From the IMG/VR virus record IMGVR_UViG_3300035156_000361, positions 1 through 44,532 of that record: a stretch of 44,532 nt of DNA; one strand, written 5' to 3'. The translations under genes and the position numbers were made by a program. Origin of the DNA: a virus. The first letter of the stretch is position 1; each line of letters starts with the position of its first letter. Below, in pieces: positions 8,115 through 15,965 of this stretch. A model generated the notes under the pieces. The model saw only the letters and a list, made by a program, of their open reading frames with translations, made no database searches and was not told the DNA's origin.

Positions 8115-8416
8115 CCGTGCAAGCCACGTCCATCGCCGCTTACAACGACAACGCCGCGGCCTTCGCCACCATGGGCGACCGCATTATGGCCTTCATGCGC
8201 AGCCACGGGGAAACCCGGACACGCGCCGAGATTGCCGACCAGCTCGACATCCCCACCGCCACCATGTCCGGTCGGGTCCACGACCTGCTCGGCAAGGGCC
8301 TCCTGGTGGAGGAGACCGGTCGGTTCGAGTGCCGGGTCACCGGCAACATGGTGAGGGGCGTCAGTGCCCCAGACGCGCAGTTTAGGTGCGTGTTTGTGGA
8401 GAGTGGCGCTGCGTGA
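8111..8416 (+). CDS. Winged-helix DNA-binding protein
   Basis: Protein of 101 residues; the ATG overlaps the upstream stop (ATGA). Residues about 25-75 show a winged helix-turn-helix: TRAEIADQLDIPTATMSGRV is a clear HTH, with the wing at GKGLLVEETGRF. Such proteins in phages are usually small transcription regulators or replication accessory proteins. It lies between helicase and spanin genes. Its role as a regulator of early transcription or lysogeny is possible but not shown. Confidence 0.75.
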   Translation: MTVQATSIAAYNDNAAAFATMGDRIMAFMRSHGETRTRAEIADQLDIPTATMSGRVHDLLGKGLLVEETGRFECRVTGNMVRGVSAPDAQFRCVFVESGAA

Positions 8417-8600
8417 CCCGATTGCGCTGGCCGCCGCGTTCGGCCTGCTGCTGATTACCGACGAGCTGGGCAAGGCCCGGCCAAGCTACATCACCAACGA
8501 CCTCACCCCGCGCAGCGTCCTTCCGAAGCTAGGCCCCGGCCATTGGCGTGTGCGCCGCTTCGACGAGCCGCCCCGCCTCATCCCAAGGACAGCGGTATGA
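8364..8600 (+). CDS. Small hypothetical protein with hydrophobic N-terminus
   Basis: Reading frame is open through to TGA 8598-8600, which overlaps the next ATG. GTG 8364 has GAGGGG five bases upstream but overlaps the previous gene by 53 bases; GTG 8403 is an alternative that gives about 65 residues. The part DPIALAAAFGLLLITDEL is hydrophobic, and the C-terminal half is basic (WRVRRFDEPP). It directly precedes the spanin pair. Possible small membrane protein; no family recognised. Confidence 0.45.
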   Translation: MPQTRSLGACLWRVALRDPIALAAAFGLLLITDELGKARPSYITNDLTPRSVLPKLGPGHWRVRRFDEPPRLIPRTAV

Positions 8601-9013
8601 CCCGCCCCGAACTGGCCCGCCGCCTCGGCGTGGCCGCTGGTGCCCTGCTGCTTCTGTTCGCAGCCTGGTACTTCCTCACCGCCCCGAGCCGCGCCCGCAA
8701 GGACGCCGCCAAGGCGAACGCCACCGCCGTGACCGCCGACGCCTCCAAGCAGGCCGCGCAGGACTCGGTACGCATCCTCGTCGACACCCAGGCCGCGCAC
8801 GGCCGCATTGATGTCGTCACCTCGGAGAACCGCAATGCAATCCTCGCTGCTCCCGGCGCTGCCGAGGCGGTCGGCTCTGGCGTCCATGACGCTGGCCTTC
8901 GCGCTCTCTGCCTGCGTGACGCCTATCGCCTACAACCGACCTGCCGCGGACTGCTCGACGCTGGTGCCGCAGGTGCTGCGCCGGCCGACACCGGGGGCAC
9001 CGCTCCCCGCTGA
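8597..9013 (+). CDS. Rz: Inner-membrane spanin subunit (Rz-like)
   Basis: Protein of 139 residues starting at the ATGA overlap. It has one N-terminal transmembrane segment (about 11-28, VAAGALLLLFAAWYFL) followed by an Ala/Lys/Asp-rich helical periplasmic domain and a C-terminal ALCLRDAYR-x-QPTC block common in Rz-like proteins of alphaproteobacterial phages. A lipoprotein gene is nested in its 3' half in another frame, the classic Rz/Rz1 arrangement. i-Spanins join with the outer-membrane lipoprotein to fuse inner and outer membranes in the last lysis step. Unusually, the pair lies within the replication block rather than beside holin, terminase or endolysin. Confidence 0.82.
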   Translation: MTRPELARRLGVAAGALLLLFAAWYFLTAPSRARKDAAKANATAVTADASKQAAQDSVRILVDTQAAHGRIDVVTSENRNAILAAPGAAEAVGSGVHDAGLRALCLRDAYRLQPTCRGLLDAGAAGAAPADTGGTAPR

Positions 9014-9179
9014 GCCGACGGTCGGCGCCTGGGTGGTATTCGGCGATGCCCAGACCGGCCAGCTCGACAAGGCCAACGTCAACGGCGCCGCCAGCATGGC
9101 CATCGTCGAGGCCTGCGAGGCCCGTGACAGGGCAGCCGACAAGAAGATCACCAAGCGCCCCTGGTGGGCGATCCTGTGA
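8835..9179 (+). CDS. Rz1: Outer-membrane lipoprotein spanin subunit (Rz1-like)
   Basis: Protein of 114 residues; GGAGA lies six bases before the ATG. It has a signal peptide with basic n-region (PRR), hydrophobic core and lipobox LSAC, so Cys26 should be lipidated. A Pro-rich stretch after the lipobox (RRPTPGAPLPAEP) is typical of Rz1. The first 179 bases lie inside the Rz-like gene in another frame, and the gene continues about 166 bases past it, making it longer than most Rz1 proteins. Partner of the product at 8597. Confidence 0.82.
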   Translation: MQSSLLPALPRRSALASMTLAFALSACVTPIAYNRPAADCSTLVPQVLRRPTPGAPLPAEPTVGAWVVFGDAQTGQLDKANVNGAASMAIVEACEARDRAADKKITKRPWWAIL

Positions 9180-9189
9180 GGAGCGCACT

Positions 9190-9348
9190 ATGAGCGAGGA
9201 GGACTACGGGGAGCTGGTCGAGCGTACCTTCGCTAAGCGCCTCGCGATGTTGCTGCATAATCGTGGCCTTCTGGGCTCCAGCGACCTGAATGCTCTGGAG
9301 TACCCGTCAGTCGACGAGTGCCACGAAGCCGAGGCCATGTTCCTGTGA
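9190..9348 (+). CDS. Small acidic hypothetical protein (52 aa)
   Basis: ATG with GAGGAG seven bases upstream, overlapping the end of the Rz1-like gene. Product is acidic and helical (EEDYGELVERTFAKRLAML) and ends in a GTGA overlap with the polymerase start. No family recognised; coupling with DNA polymerase suggests a replication accessory or a translational lead-in. Confidence 0.6.
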   Translation: MSEEDYGELVERTFAKRLAMLLHNRGLLGSSDLNALEYPSVDECHEAEAMFL

Positions 9349-11681
9349 GCTACGTCGTGTGGGACGTGGAGACCAGCATCCGCGCCAGCTTCAAGCGCAA
9401 GGCCAACCCGTTCGACCCCGAAAACTTCGTGGTCATGTCGGGGTGGCAGCGCAAGGGCGGCAAGGTCGTCGGCGAATACTTCGGCAACGGCGACCGCCCG
9501 TTCGACTGGTTCTCCAAGCTGCTGGACGGCACGACCCTGCTGATCGGGCAGAACATCAAGTTCGACCTGCTCTACGCGCTCCGCGAGCCGCACAACCGCG
9601 AGGCCTGGATGCGCTACGTCGCAGCCGGCGGCAACGTCTGGGACTGCCAGCTCGCTGAGTACCTGCTGGAGGGCATGGACCCCGCGCATCACATGCTCAG
9701 CATGGACGAGCTGGCGCCCCGCTACGGCGGCAACACCAAGTTCGACGAGGTGAAATCCCTCTGGCAAGCGGGCGTGTCCACCGAGGACATCAACCCAGAC
9801 CTGCTGCGCCGCTACCTGTGCGGCACCCAGGCCACCGACGGCACCCCGCTGGAGCACGGCGACATCGGCAACACCGAGGCGATCTTCCTCGGCCAGCTCG
9901 AACGCGCCCGTGCCTGCGGCCAGGTGAAGTCCATCCTGCTCAACATGGGCGCGCTGCTCTGCACCACGGAAATGGAGCTGAACGGCATGGCCGTGAACGT
10001 CTCCCGTGGGCTGGAGCTGGCCAAGGACCTGGAGGCCGAGCTGGCCGAGCTGTCCCTCAGCCTCTCAGGCTACATCCCCGCCGACTGCCCGTTCGACTTC
10101 AACTGGGGCAGCGGCTTGCAGAAGTCCGCCCTCATCTTCGGCGGCAAGGTCAAGTACCAGGCCCGCACCTTCCTCACCGACCAGCACGGCAAGCAGCTCT
10201 ACGCTCAGAAGGAGGAGCGCCAGCCGATCCTGGACGACGCAGGCGAGCCCGTCCGGTTCAAGTCCGGCAAGAACGCTGGCGAGGTCAAGACGCGGGTGGT
10301 CAAGCTCGACGACCTGGACAAGCCCAAGTCCCGCATGGAGGATTACTGGTACGCCTTCCCCGGCTACACCAAGCCCAAGCCGAAGTGGGCAGGGGCGACG
10401 CCGGGGGTTTACTCGACTTCGGCCGAGGTGATCGCCGAGCTGGGCGACCGGGACATCCCGTTTCTCCAGACGCTCGGCAAGGTGACGGGGCTCCGCAAGG
10501 ACCTGACCACCTACTACCTCGTCACCGACCCGGATACGGGCGAGCAGACGGGGATGCTGACGCTGGTTCAGGCCGACGGCATCATCCACCACATGCTCAA
10601 CCACACGTCCACGGTGACGGCCCGGTTCAGCAGCTCCAACCCCAACCTCCAGAACCTGCCCAAGGGCGGCAAGTCGGATGTGAAGTCCATCTTCCACTCC
10701 CGCTTCGGCGCCGAGGGCAAGATCATCCAGTCCGATTTCACCGCGCTGGAGGTCTACATCCAGGCCATCCTGACCAAGTGCTCGCAGCTCATCGCCGATC
10801 TGCAAGCCGGCCTCGACATGCACTGCGTCCGCGTGGGCCAGAAGGAGGGTATCCCCTATGAGGAGGCCTTCCGGCTCTGCAAGACGGAGGCGATCCCCGA
10901 GTGGGACGCCAAGCGTACCAAGGCCAAGGTGTTCTCCTTCCAGCGCGCTTACGGCGCCGGGGCCGCGACCATCAGCGACAAGGCCAAGATACCCCTGGAG
11001 GAAGTCGAGGCCCTGATCGAGGCGGAGAACGCCCGCTACCCGGAAATCGAGAAGTTCTACACCGGGCCGGGTGGGCTGACTGAGCAGATCAAGGCCAGCT
11101 CAATCCCGACGGGCAAGTTCTTCCAGCACAGCCTGATCCCAGGCCTCTCGTGCAACCCGCGCAAGGGCTACTACCGGACGCCGGACAACAAGCTCTACAC
11201 CTTCCGCGAGAGCGAGAGCCCGGACTTCCTGGCCAAGCGCGGCCAGTCCACCAGCTTCTCGCCGACCGAAGTGAAGAACTACCCGGTGCAGGGTGGGGGC
11301 GGGGAGTGGGCCAAGGCCGCCATGTGGCTGGCCGTCCGCGCCTTCTACGCCCGGCGCAACTTCGACGGGCAGGCGCTCCTGGTCAACCAGGTCCACGACG
11401 CGCTCTACGCCGACGCCCACACGGACATCGCCCTGGACGCCGCGGCCCTGCTTCATGCCTGCATGGAGGAGGCCTCGACCTTCATGGAATGGTACTTCGC
11501 CTGGGACATCCCGGTGCCGGTGCCGAGCGACACCTCATGGGGCGCCAACATGCTGGAGGAGGGCAAGATGCCCCCCGAGTTCCCAGCCCGCGTCTCCCGA
11601 GCACGGGCCAAGGTCCGCGCCGATTACATCCACAGTTACGAACCGAGCTGCGAACGCAGCCAGCTAAAGGAAGCCGCATAA
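9345..11681 (+). CDS. DNA polymerase, family A (T7 gp5 type)
   Basis: Protein of 778 residues; GTG start overlaps the previous stop (GTGA). The N-terminal 3'-5' exonuclease has motif I D7/E9 (WDVETS), motif II in GQNIKFDLL and motif III in the YLCGTQATD region. The polymerase domain has motif A with D464 (SDFTALEVY), the O-helix/motif B region near KVFSFQRAYGAG and motif C with D685 (NQVHDALYAD). This is a complete proofreading replicative polymerase. Its size exceeds T7 gp5 by about 70 residues, with an insertion around 270-370 that is Lys-rich. The TAATG overlap couples it to the next gene. Confidence 0.95.
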   Translation: MSYVVWDVETSIRASFKRKANPFDPENFVVMSGWQRKGGKVVGEYFGNGDRPFDWFSKLLDGTTLLIGQNIKFDLLYALREPHNREAWMRYVAAGGNVWDCQLAEYLLEGMDPAHHMLSMDELAPRYGGNTKFDEVKSLWQAGVSTEDINPDLLRRYLCGTQATDGTPLEHGDIGNTEAIFLGQLERARACGQVKSILLNMGALLCTTEMELNGMAVNVSRGLELAKDLEAELAELSLSLSGYIPADCPFDFNWGSGLQKSALIFGGKVKYQARTFLTDQHGKQLYAQKEERQPILDDAGEPVRFKSGKNAGEVKTRVVKLDDLDKPKSRMEDYWYAFPGYTKPKPKWAGATPGVYSTSAEVIAELGDRDIPFLQTLGKVTGLRKDLTTYYLVTDPDTGEQTGMLTLVQADGIIHHMLNHTSTVTARFSSSNPNLQNLPKGGKSDVKSIFHSRFGAEGKIIQSDFTALEVYIQAILTKCSQLIADLQAGLDMHCVRVGQKEGIPYEEAFRLCKTEAIPEWDAKRTKAKVFSFQRAYGAGAATISDKAKIPLEEVEALIEAENARYPEIEKFYTGPGGLTEQIKASSIPTGKFFQHSLIPGLSCNPRKGYYRTPDNKLYTFRESESPDFLAKRGQSTSFSPTEVKNYPVQGGGGEWAKAAMWLAVRAFYARRNFDGQALLVNQVHDALYADAHTDIALDAAALLHACMEEASTFMEWYFAWDIPVPVPSDTSWGANMLEEGKMPPEFPARVSRARAKVRADYIHSYEPSCERSQLKEAA

Positions 11682-12526
11682 TGTTCGATGTCCAAAGCGC
11701 CATCGCCGCCGCCGTCGAGACCGGCCCCGACATGACCCAAGCCAAGGCCGCCGGGGGCAACTTCGATCCGCCCGCCGCCGGCCCCGTTCGCCTCCGCCTC
11801 GTCAGCTACATCGAGCTGGGCGTGGTCGAGGACGAATGGAAGGGTCAGAAGCGGATGAAGGAAAAGGTGGCGCTCCAGTTCGAGTGCTCCGGCCCCAAGC
11901 ACCCCTCTCGTCAGCTCGATGACGGCCGCAAGATGGCGGACCTAATCACGATCAACCTGAACCTGTCGCTCTCCGAGAAGGCCGGCTTCTACAAGCTGTT
12001 CCAGCGCCTGAACCACACCGGCGAATACAAGCATTTCGCCCAACTCCTGGGCAAGCCGTTCATTGGCACGATCATCCACAATGAGAAGGAGGGCAAGACC
12101 TACGCCAACCTCCAGGATGCCGAGGGCGCCTTCACGATCCGGCCCCCGTTCCGCGAGGACTTCGACACCGGGGAGTCCGTGCCGGTCCCCGTCGACGAGC
12201 CGGTGACGCCGCTCAAGTGCTTCATCTGGGGCGCTCCCGAGGCGGCGCTCAAAGGGATGTGGGACAGCATCTTCATCGACGGCCGCCACGACGACAAGAA
12301 GGACGAGAAAACGGGGGAGGTGACGCCCGGACGCTCCAAGAACTACTGGCAGGACCGGATCAAGGCAGCGACCAACTTCCCCGGCTCGCCAATCGCCGAG
12401 CTGCTGTTCGCCGGTGGTGCCATCGACCTGCCCGAGGCGGAGAAGCCGGCGCGCAAGAGCGCGGACGTGCAGGCCTCGGCCGACGCCAAGGCCGGCGCTG
12501 ACGCCGATCCGCTGGCGGGACTGTGA
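11681..12526 (+). CDS. Putative ssDNA-binding protein (gp2.5-like role)
   Basis: Protein of 281 residues, coupled to the polymerase by a TAATG overlap. It begins with a beta-rich domain (PVRLRLVSYIELGVVEDEWKG and on) of the kind found next to polymerases in many podophages, followed by a Lys-rich middle and an Ala/Asp-rich C-terminal tail ending DADPLAGL. An acidic, flexible C-terminus after a beta domain is the general plan of phage SSBs, but I see no diagnostic motif, so the call rests on position and architecture. An annealing protein is an alternative. Confidence 0.55.
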   Translation: MFDVQSAIAAAVETGPDMTQAKAAGGNFDPPAAGPVRLRLVSYIELGVVEDEWKGQKRMKEKVALQFECSGPKHPSRQLDDGRKMADLITINLNLSLSEKAGFYKLFQRLNHTGEYKHFAQLLGKPFIGTIIHNEKEGKTYANLQDAEGAFTIRPPFREDFDTGESVPVPVDEPVTPLKCFIWGAPEAALKGMWDSIFIDGRHDDKKDEKTGEVTPGRSKNYWQDRIKAATNFPGSPIAELLFAGGAIDLPEAEKPARKSADVQASADAKAGADADPLAGL

Positions 12527-12527
12527 G

Positions 12528-12707
12528 GTGGAGCGGTTTGCCTACCTCGTCACTGAGCGCGAAGCTCTGTGCTCTATTGCTGTCAGCCTCAAGCGCATCG
12601 CTGACGCGCAGGAGCGACAAGCTGACCGCATGGACGCCTTGGACAATCCGCCGTCCCTGGAACAGCAGCTTGCAGCAGTGCGGAGCTTAATGCCCGCGCG
12701 AACCTAG
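12528..12707 (+). CDS. Small helical hypothetical protein (59 aa)
   Basis: GTG start one base after the previous stop, with GGCGGGA seven bases upstream. The product contains a long amphipathic helix (IAVSLKRIADAQERQADRMDAL) suited to coiled-coil pairing. It is the last gene before an intrinsic terminator. Function unknown. Confidence 0.6.
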   Translation: MERFAYLVTEREALCSIAVSLKRIADAQERQADRMDALDNPPSLEQQLAAVRSLMPART

Positions 12708-12741
12708 CGCACTCGACGACCTGAACACGAACAACTGACGC

Positions 12742-12772
12742 AAGGCCGGGCTCACCCCCGGCCTTTTCTTTT
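12742..12772 (+). terminator. Rho-independent terminator after the polymerase/SSB block
   Basis: AAGGCCGGG (12742-12750) pairs perfectly with CCCGGCCTT (12757-12765) over a 6-base loop, followed by TTTTCTTTT. It sits between the small helical gene and the exonuclease gene, whose ribosome site begins right after the T-run. Partial read-through would reduce expression of the exonuclease and later early genes. Confidence 0.88.
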
Positions 12773-12785
12773 GGAGGAGACGTGC

Positions 12786-13808
12786 ATGTTTGACGCCGCA
12801 ATCGCCGCTATTGCCGAGGCCCAGCCACACCGGGCCGAAGTCCTGCCGATGACGCCGGGCCTCGTTGCTCATATCGACGGGGACTACCTGGCCTACTACG
12901 CCAGCGGTAACGACGAGACCGAGCCAGGGCAGGCCCGGCAGAACGCCATCGACCTGATCCAGGCCTTCGCAGCCCGGATCGGCGCGGAGAGCGTCGTGGT
13001 CCACAACACGGCCAACGGCTGCCACAAGGGCGAGCGATACCTCGTCGCCACCGTCCGGCCCTACCAGGGGCAGCGCAAGGGCGACCGCAAGCCGAAGAAC
13101 CACGCCTACCTCCAGGATTGGCTCCAGTCCTACGAGGGCAGCCTGTTCCTGGCCAAGAACTGGACCAGCCGCGAGGCCGACGACGGCATTGCCGCCTGCG
13201 CCCACTTCGCCATCGGCAAGTCCCCCGGCTACGCCGGCATCGCCACGCGGGACAAGGACCTGCGGATGCTGCCAGGCCTCCACGTCAACTGGATGACCCG
13301 GCAGGTCACGCGGGTCGAACCCGGTGACTACGAGGTGATCGGAGAGGACGGGAAGCTCTACGGCCTCAAATGGTTCTTCGCCCAGATGCTGATGGGCGAC
13401 GACGCCGATCACTGCCCCGGCCTGGAACGCTACCTCGACGGCGACCGCTTCAAGCCCTGCGGCGAAAAGACGGCGCTCAAGCTGCTCGCCGGCTGCGCCT
13501 CTACCGAGGACGCCTGCCGCGCCGTCATGCAGCTCTACCGGGACGGCTACCGCGAAAGCGGTGCCACCTACGCCGACGATCGCTTCTGCGAACAGGCCGC
13601 GCTCCTCTGGATGCGGCTCGGCAACGAGGCCCCGGTCGCCGACTTCGCCCGACACGCGGGCTTCTCCAGGATCAACCACGCCTTCGACCCCGCCCTGTGG
13701 GCCGCCGTCGAACGCTTAGAGGAACGAGTTTCCAATTCTCGCAAACAGATTGACGCATTCGGCAGTGGCGGTGATCCGCCAGCAGCAGATTGCGGGTCAG
13801 GGGGGTAA
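12786..13808 (+). CDS. 5'-3' exonuclease (T7 gp6 type)
   Basis: Protein of 340 residues; ATG 12786 has GGAGGAGA five bases upstream, preferred over the TTG at 12771. FEN-type acidic metal sites are visible: HIDGDYLAYY near the start, READDGIAA, ATRDKDLRML and MGDDADHCPGL, followed by the helix-hairpin-helix-like region with EKTALKLLAG. It should remove RNA primers and degrade host DNA. The 3' end overlaps the likely TTG start of the endonuclease VII gene by 59 bases. The last 25 residues (Gly/Asp-rich) look dispensable. Confidence 0.88.
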   Translation: MFDAAIAAIAEAQPHRAEVLPMTPGLVAHIDGDYLAYYASGNDETEPGQARQNAIDLIQAFAARIGAESVVVHNTANGCHKGERYLVATVRPYQGQRKGDRKPKNHAYLQDWLQSYEGSLFLAKNWTSREADDGIAACAHFAIGKSPGYAGIATRDKDLRMLPGLHVNWMTRQVTRVEPGDYEVIGEDGKLYGLKWFFAQMLMGDDADHCPGLERYLDGDRFKPCGEKTALKLLAGCASTEDACRAVMQLYRDGYRESGATYADDRFCEQAALLWMRLGNEAPVADFARHAGFSRINHAFDPALWAAVERLEERVSNSRKQIDAFGSGGDPPAADCGSGG

Positions 13809-14121
13809 GTGCGCCCTCTGCGGATTGCCGGGCCTCATCAAGGACCCGGTGCTCGACCATGACCACACGACGGGGGCGGTGCGGGGCACCCTGCATCGCT
13901 CCTGCAACGCCCTCCTGGGCAAGCTGGAGAACAACCACGCGCGCTTCGGGGTGAGCGGGGACAACCTCCCCGCCTTCCTCCACGGCGCCGCGGGCTACCT
14001 CCAGAAGCACAAGACGAACATCACCGGGCTGCTCCATCCGACGCACAAGACGGACGATGAGAAGCGCCTCGCCAAGAACAAGCGCGCCGTCGTGAGACGT
14101 GCCGCCGCTAAGAAGGCCTGA
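13750..14121 (+). CDS. Recombination endonuclease VII-like nuclease
   Basis: Up to 123 residues from TTG 13750; GTG codons at 13765 or 13771 are alternatives, and the start is uncertain because it overlaps the exonuclease gene. The core has zinc-binding CALC, then DHDHTTGAVRG and LHRSCNALLGKLENN, the signature of the His-Me finger endonuclease VII family (T4 gp49). The C-terminus is Lys/Arg/Ala-rich and likely binds DNA. In T7 the resolvase role belongs to the unrelated gp3; here an endo VII-type enzyme would resolve branched DNA before packaging. Confidence 0.9.
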   Translation: MTHSAVAVIRQQQIAGQGGKCALCGLPGLIKDPVLDHDHTTGAVRGTLHRSCNALLGKLENNHARFGVSGDNLPAFLHGAAGYLQKHKTNITGLLHPTHKTDDEKRLAKNKRAVVRRAAAKKA

Positions 14122-14195
14122 CCCTGACCACCATCATCGAATGCCCCTTCTCACACGCTGAGATTACGGCGGCCGTCAACGCCCATCCCCGGTCA

Positions 14196-15329
14196 ATGCC
14201 GCGCGCCGCGCGAGCCCTGACCGAGCATGGCAAGGGCGAAGTGACGGCCCAGCTCCTCCGCGTCTGGCTCCGGCGCATGGACTCCACCGACTTCGCCACC
14301 GGGTTCGACCGGGCGAAGGAGCTGGTCCGCTCGCGGAACTTCTCGACGGAGAACAACAAGCTCCGCGCCGATGTGCGCTCCCTTTCCGATGCGGTCGGCA
14401 CCCGCGAGGCTTTCCTCGACGCCGCCGCCCAGATCGTCGCCGACCTGCCCGAGCGCGAGCCGGTGGACTTCCGGCCCTTCATGGGCACCCAGGCCGGCAC
14501 CCCGATGACCGTCGAGCTGCTGCTGTCCGACCTCCAGATCGGTAAGCTCAGCCCCGGCTACAACACCGCCGTCGCCCGCAAGCGCCTGTTCGAGTACGGC
14601 CGCGCCGCGGCGTTCCAAATCGAGCAAAAGGCCAGCGTCGGCTACCGCATCGAGCGCCTGGTCCTCGCCTTGCTCGGCGACATCATCGAGTCCGACAAGA
14701 AGCACAAGAACTCGGCGCGGGCGACCGACACCGGCACCGCCGAGCAGATATACGACGCCACCGAGGGCCTGTTCCTGTTCGTGATCGAGCCGCTGGCCCG
14801 CCTCGGCATCCCCGTCGAGGTGGTCTGCATCACCGGCAATCACGACCACGACGACCACGGCATCAACATGTTTCAGCCCGGCCGCCAGCACCTGTCCTGG
14901 CCGCTTTACCGGACGCTGGAGCTGCTGACCAAGCGGGCCGGCTACGGCAACGTCAGCTACGAAATCCCCGAGGGCTCCTACGCCGTCGCCGAGTTCTACG
15001 GCCAGGCCGCGCTCTACGAGCATGGCGTCGGCGTCTCCGTGACCGAGGCGTCCATGACCGCCCACAAGATCAAGCGCGCCGAGCAGGAGAAGCGCCACGT
15101 CACCTACTTCCGCATGGGCGACAAGCACACCGTCACCGGCTTCAACGCCGGGCAGCTTGTCGTCAATGGCGCCTTCTTTGGGGCTACCGCCGGAGGGGCC
15201 GAGTATTCTGGCATTGCTGGCTATAGCAGCCTGCCTGCTCAGTGGATGGGCTTCCACGTCCCTCGCCGGGATAGCCGGCTGAGCCTCTACGACAGCTTCA
15301 CCATCCAGCTCGATCACATCCGCGAGTGA
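14196..15329 (+). CDS. Metallophosphoesterase (calcineurin-like)
   Basis: Protein of 377 residues from ATG 14196. Motifs in order: LSDLQIG (metal-binding Asp), ALLGDIIES (GDxxx), TGNHDHDDH (GNHD) and a late MGDKHTVT / NGAFFGA region (His ligands). The N-terminal 110 residues are a helical domain with no assigned role. The frame is open upstream to CTG 14118 and CTG 14124; AAGAAGG lies seven bases before CTG 14124, and the added residues read TTIIECPFSHAEITAAVNAH, so the true start may be this CTG. Members of this group in phages may be DNA-repair or nucleotide phosphatases; the substrate is unknown. Confidence 0.85.
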   Translation: MPRAARALTEHGKGEVTAQLLRVWLRRMDSTDFATGFDRAKELVRSRNFSTENNKLRADVRSLSDAVGTREAFLDAAAQIVADLPEREPVDFRPFMGTQAGTPMTVELLLSDLQIGKLSPGYNTAVARKRLFEYGRAAAFQIEQKASVGYRIERLVLALLGDIIESDKKHKNSARATDTGTAEQIYDATEGLFLFVIEPLARLGIPVEVVCITGNHDHDDHGINMFQPGRQHLSWPLYRTLELLTKRAGYGNVSYEIPEGSYAVAEFYGQAALYEHGVGVSVTEASMTAHKIKRAEQEKRHVTYFRMGDKHTVTGFNAGQLVVNGAFFGATAGGAEYSGIAGYSSLPAQWMGFHVPRRDSRLSLYDSFTIQLDHIRE

Positions 15330-15703
15330 CGAGCCGCTTCTGCCCGCACCCGTTCCGGTGCTCTGTGATCCCATGCGCCGGGGCCTGCGCCCGCGCCTAC
15401 CTCGAACAGGACTCTATGGAACCCGTTACCACATCGCCTAATCTCGGCGACACCCTAGCCCAGCGCGGCACCCGCTACGGCGAGTTCAAGGACCAGGCCG
15501 TCTACGCCCAGGGCATGGCCGACCTCGCCCGCACGTCGCCCAACTGGAACCGGATGGCCCCGGATCAACGCGAGGGCCTGTCGATCATCTTCAACAAGGT
15601 CGCCCGCATCCTCAACGGCGACCCGGATTACTCGGATAGCTGGCACGACATCGCCGGCTACGCCACGCTGGTCGACAAGCGCCTCAAGGCCGAAGGCAAG
15701 TGA
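15326..15703 (+). CDS. DUF6378-like hypothetical protein
   Basis: GTG 15326 overlaps the previous stop (GTGA) and gives 125 residues; ATG 15416 is an alternative giving 95. The conserved part reads TRYGEFKDQA, then MAPDQREGLSIIFNKVARIL and DSWHDIAGYATL, which I recognise as the DUF6378 type widespread in phages. The upstream extension has four Cys in a short stretch (CPHPFRCSVIPCAGAC) that may bind metal. The function of this family is not known to me. Confidence 0.75.
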   Translation: MTSRFCPHPFRCSVIPCAGACARAYLEQDSMEPVTTSPNLGDTLAQRGTRYGEFKDQAVYAQGMADLARTSPNWNRMAPDQREGLSIIFNKVARILNGDPDYSDSWHDIAGYATLVDKRLKAEGK

Positions 15704-15963
15704 TCCAGCTCCTAGCCCTGGCGGCCATCAGCCTGGTCCAGGTGTTCGCGATGGCGTTCCAGTCCAAGAGCATCAACGGCGGGCACTACGTTCTCGCTGC
15801 TGTGGGCTCCATCTTCATCGGCTTCTCTCAGGCATATGTCTGGAAGGCGGTCGCCTCGCTCCACGCAGGCATCACCGAGACCATGGTGTACGCTGTCTCC
15901 GGCGGCGCGGGCTGTGTGCTGGCCATGCTGGCGCATCGCAGGTTCGTGAGGGCGATCAACTAA
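15700..15963 (+). CDS. Small three-span membrane protein (holin-like)
   Basis: GTG start overlaps the previous stop (GTGA); 87 residues. Three hydrophobic segments are visible at about 3-20, 29-47 and 60-79, with a basic C-terminus (HRRFVRAIN). The topology and length match class I holins, but it lies before the RNA polymerase, far from the endolysin, and a better T7-type holin candidate exists at 36153. It could be a second holin, an antiholin or an unrelated membrane protein. Confidence 0.65.
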   Translation: MIQLLALAAISLVQVFAMAFQSKSINGGHYVLAAVGSIFIGFSQAYVWKAVASLHAGITETMVYAVSGGAGCVLAMLAHRRFVRAIN

Positions 15964-15965
15964 GC

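Noticed and set aside
15700-15963. Main holin of the phage
   Set aside because: Topology would fit, but the single-span protein at 36153 sits in the exact T7 holin position, so this one is kept as holin-like only.
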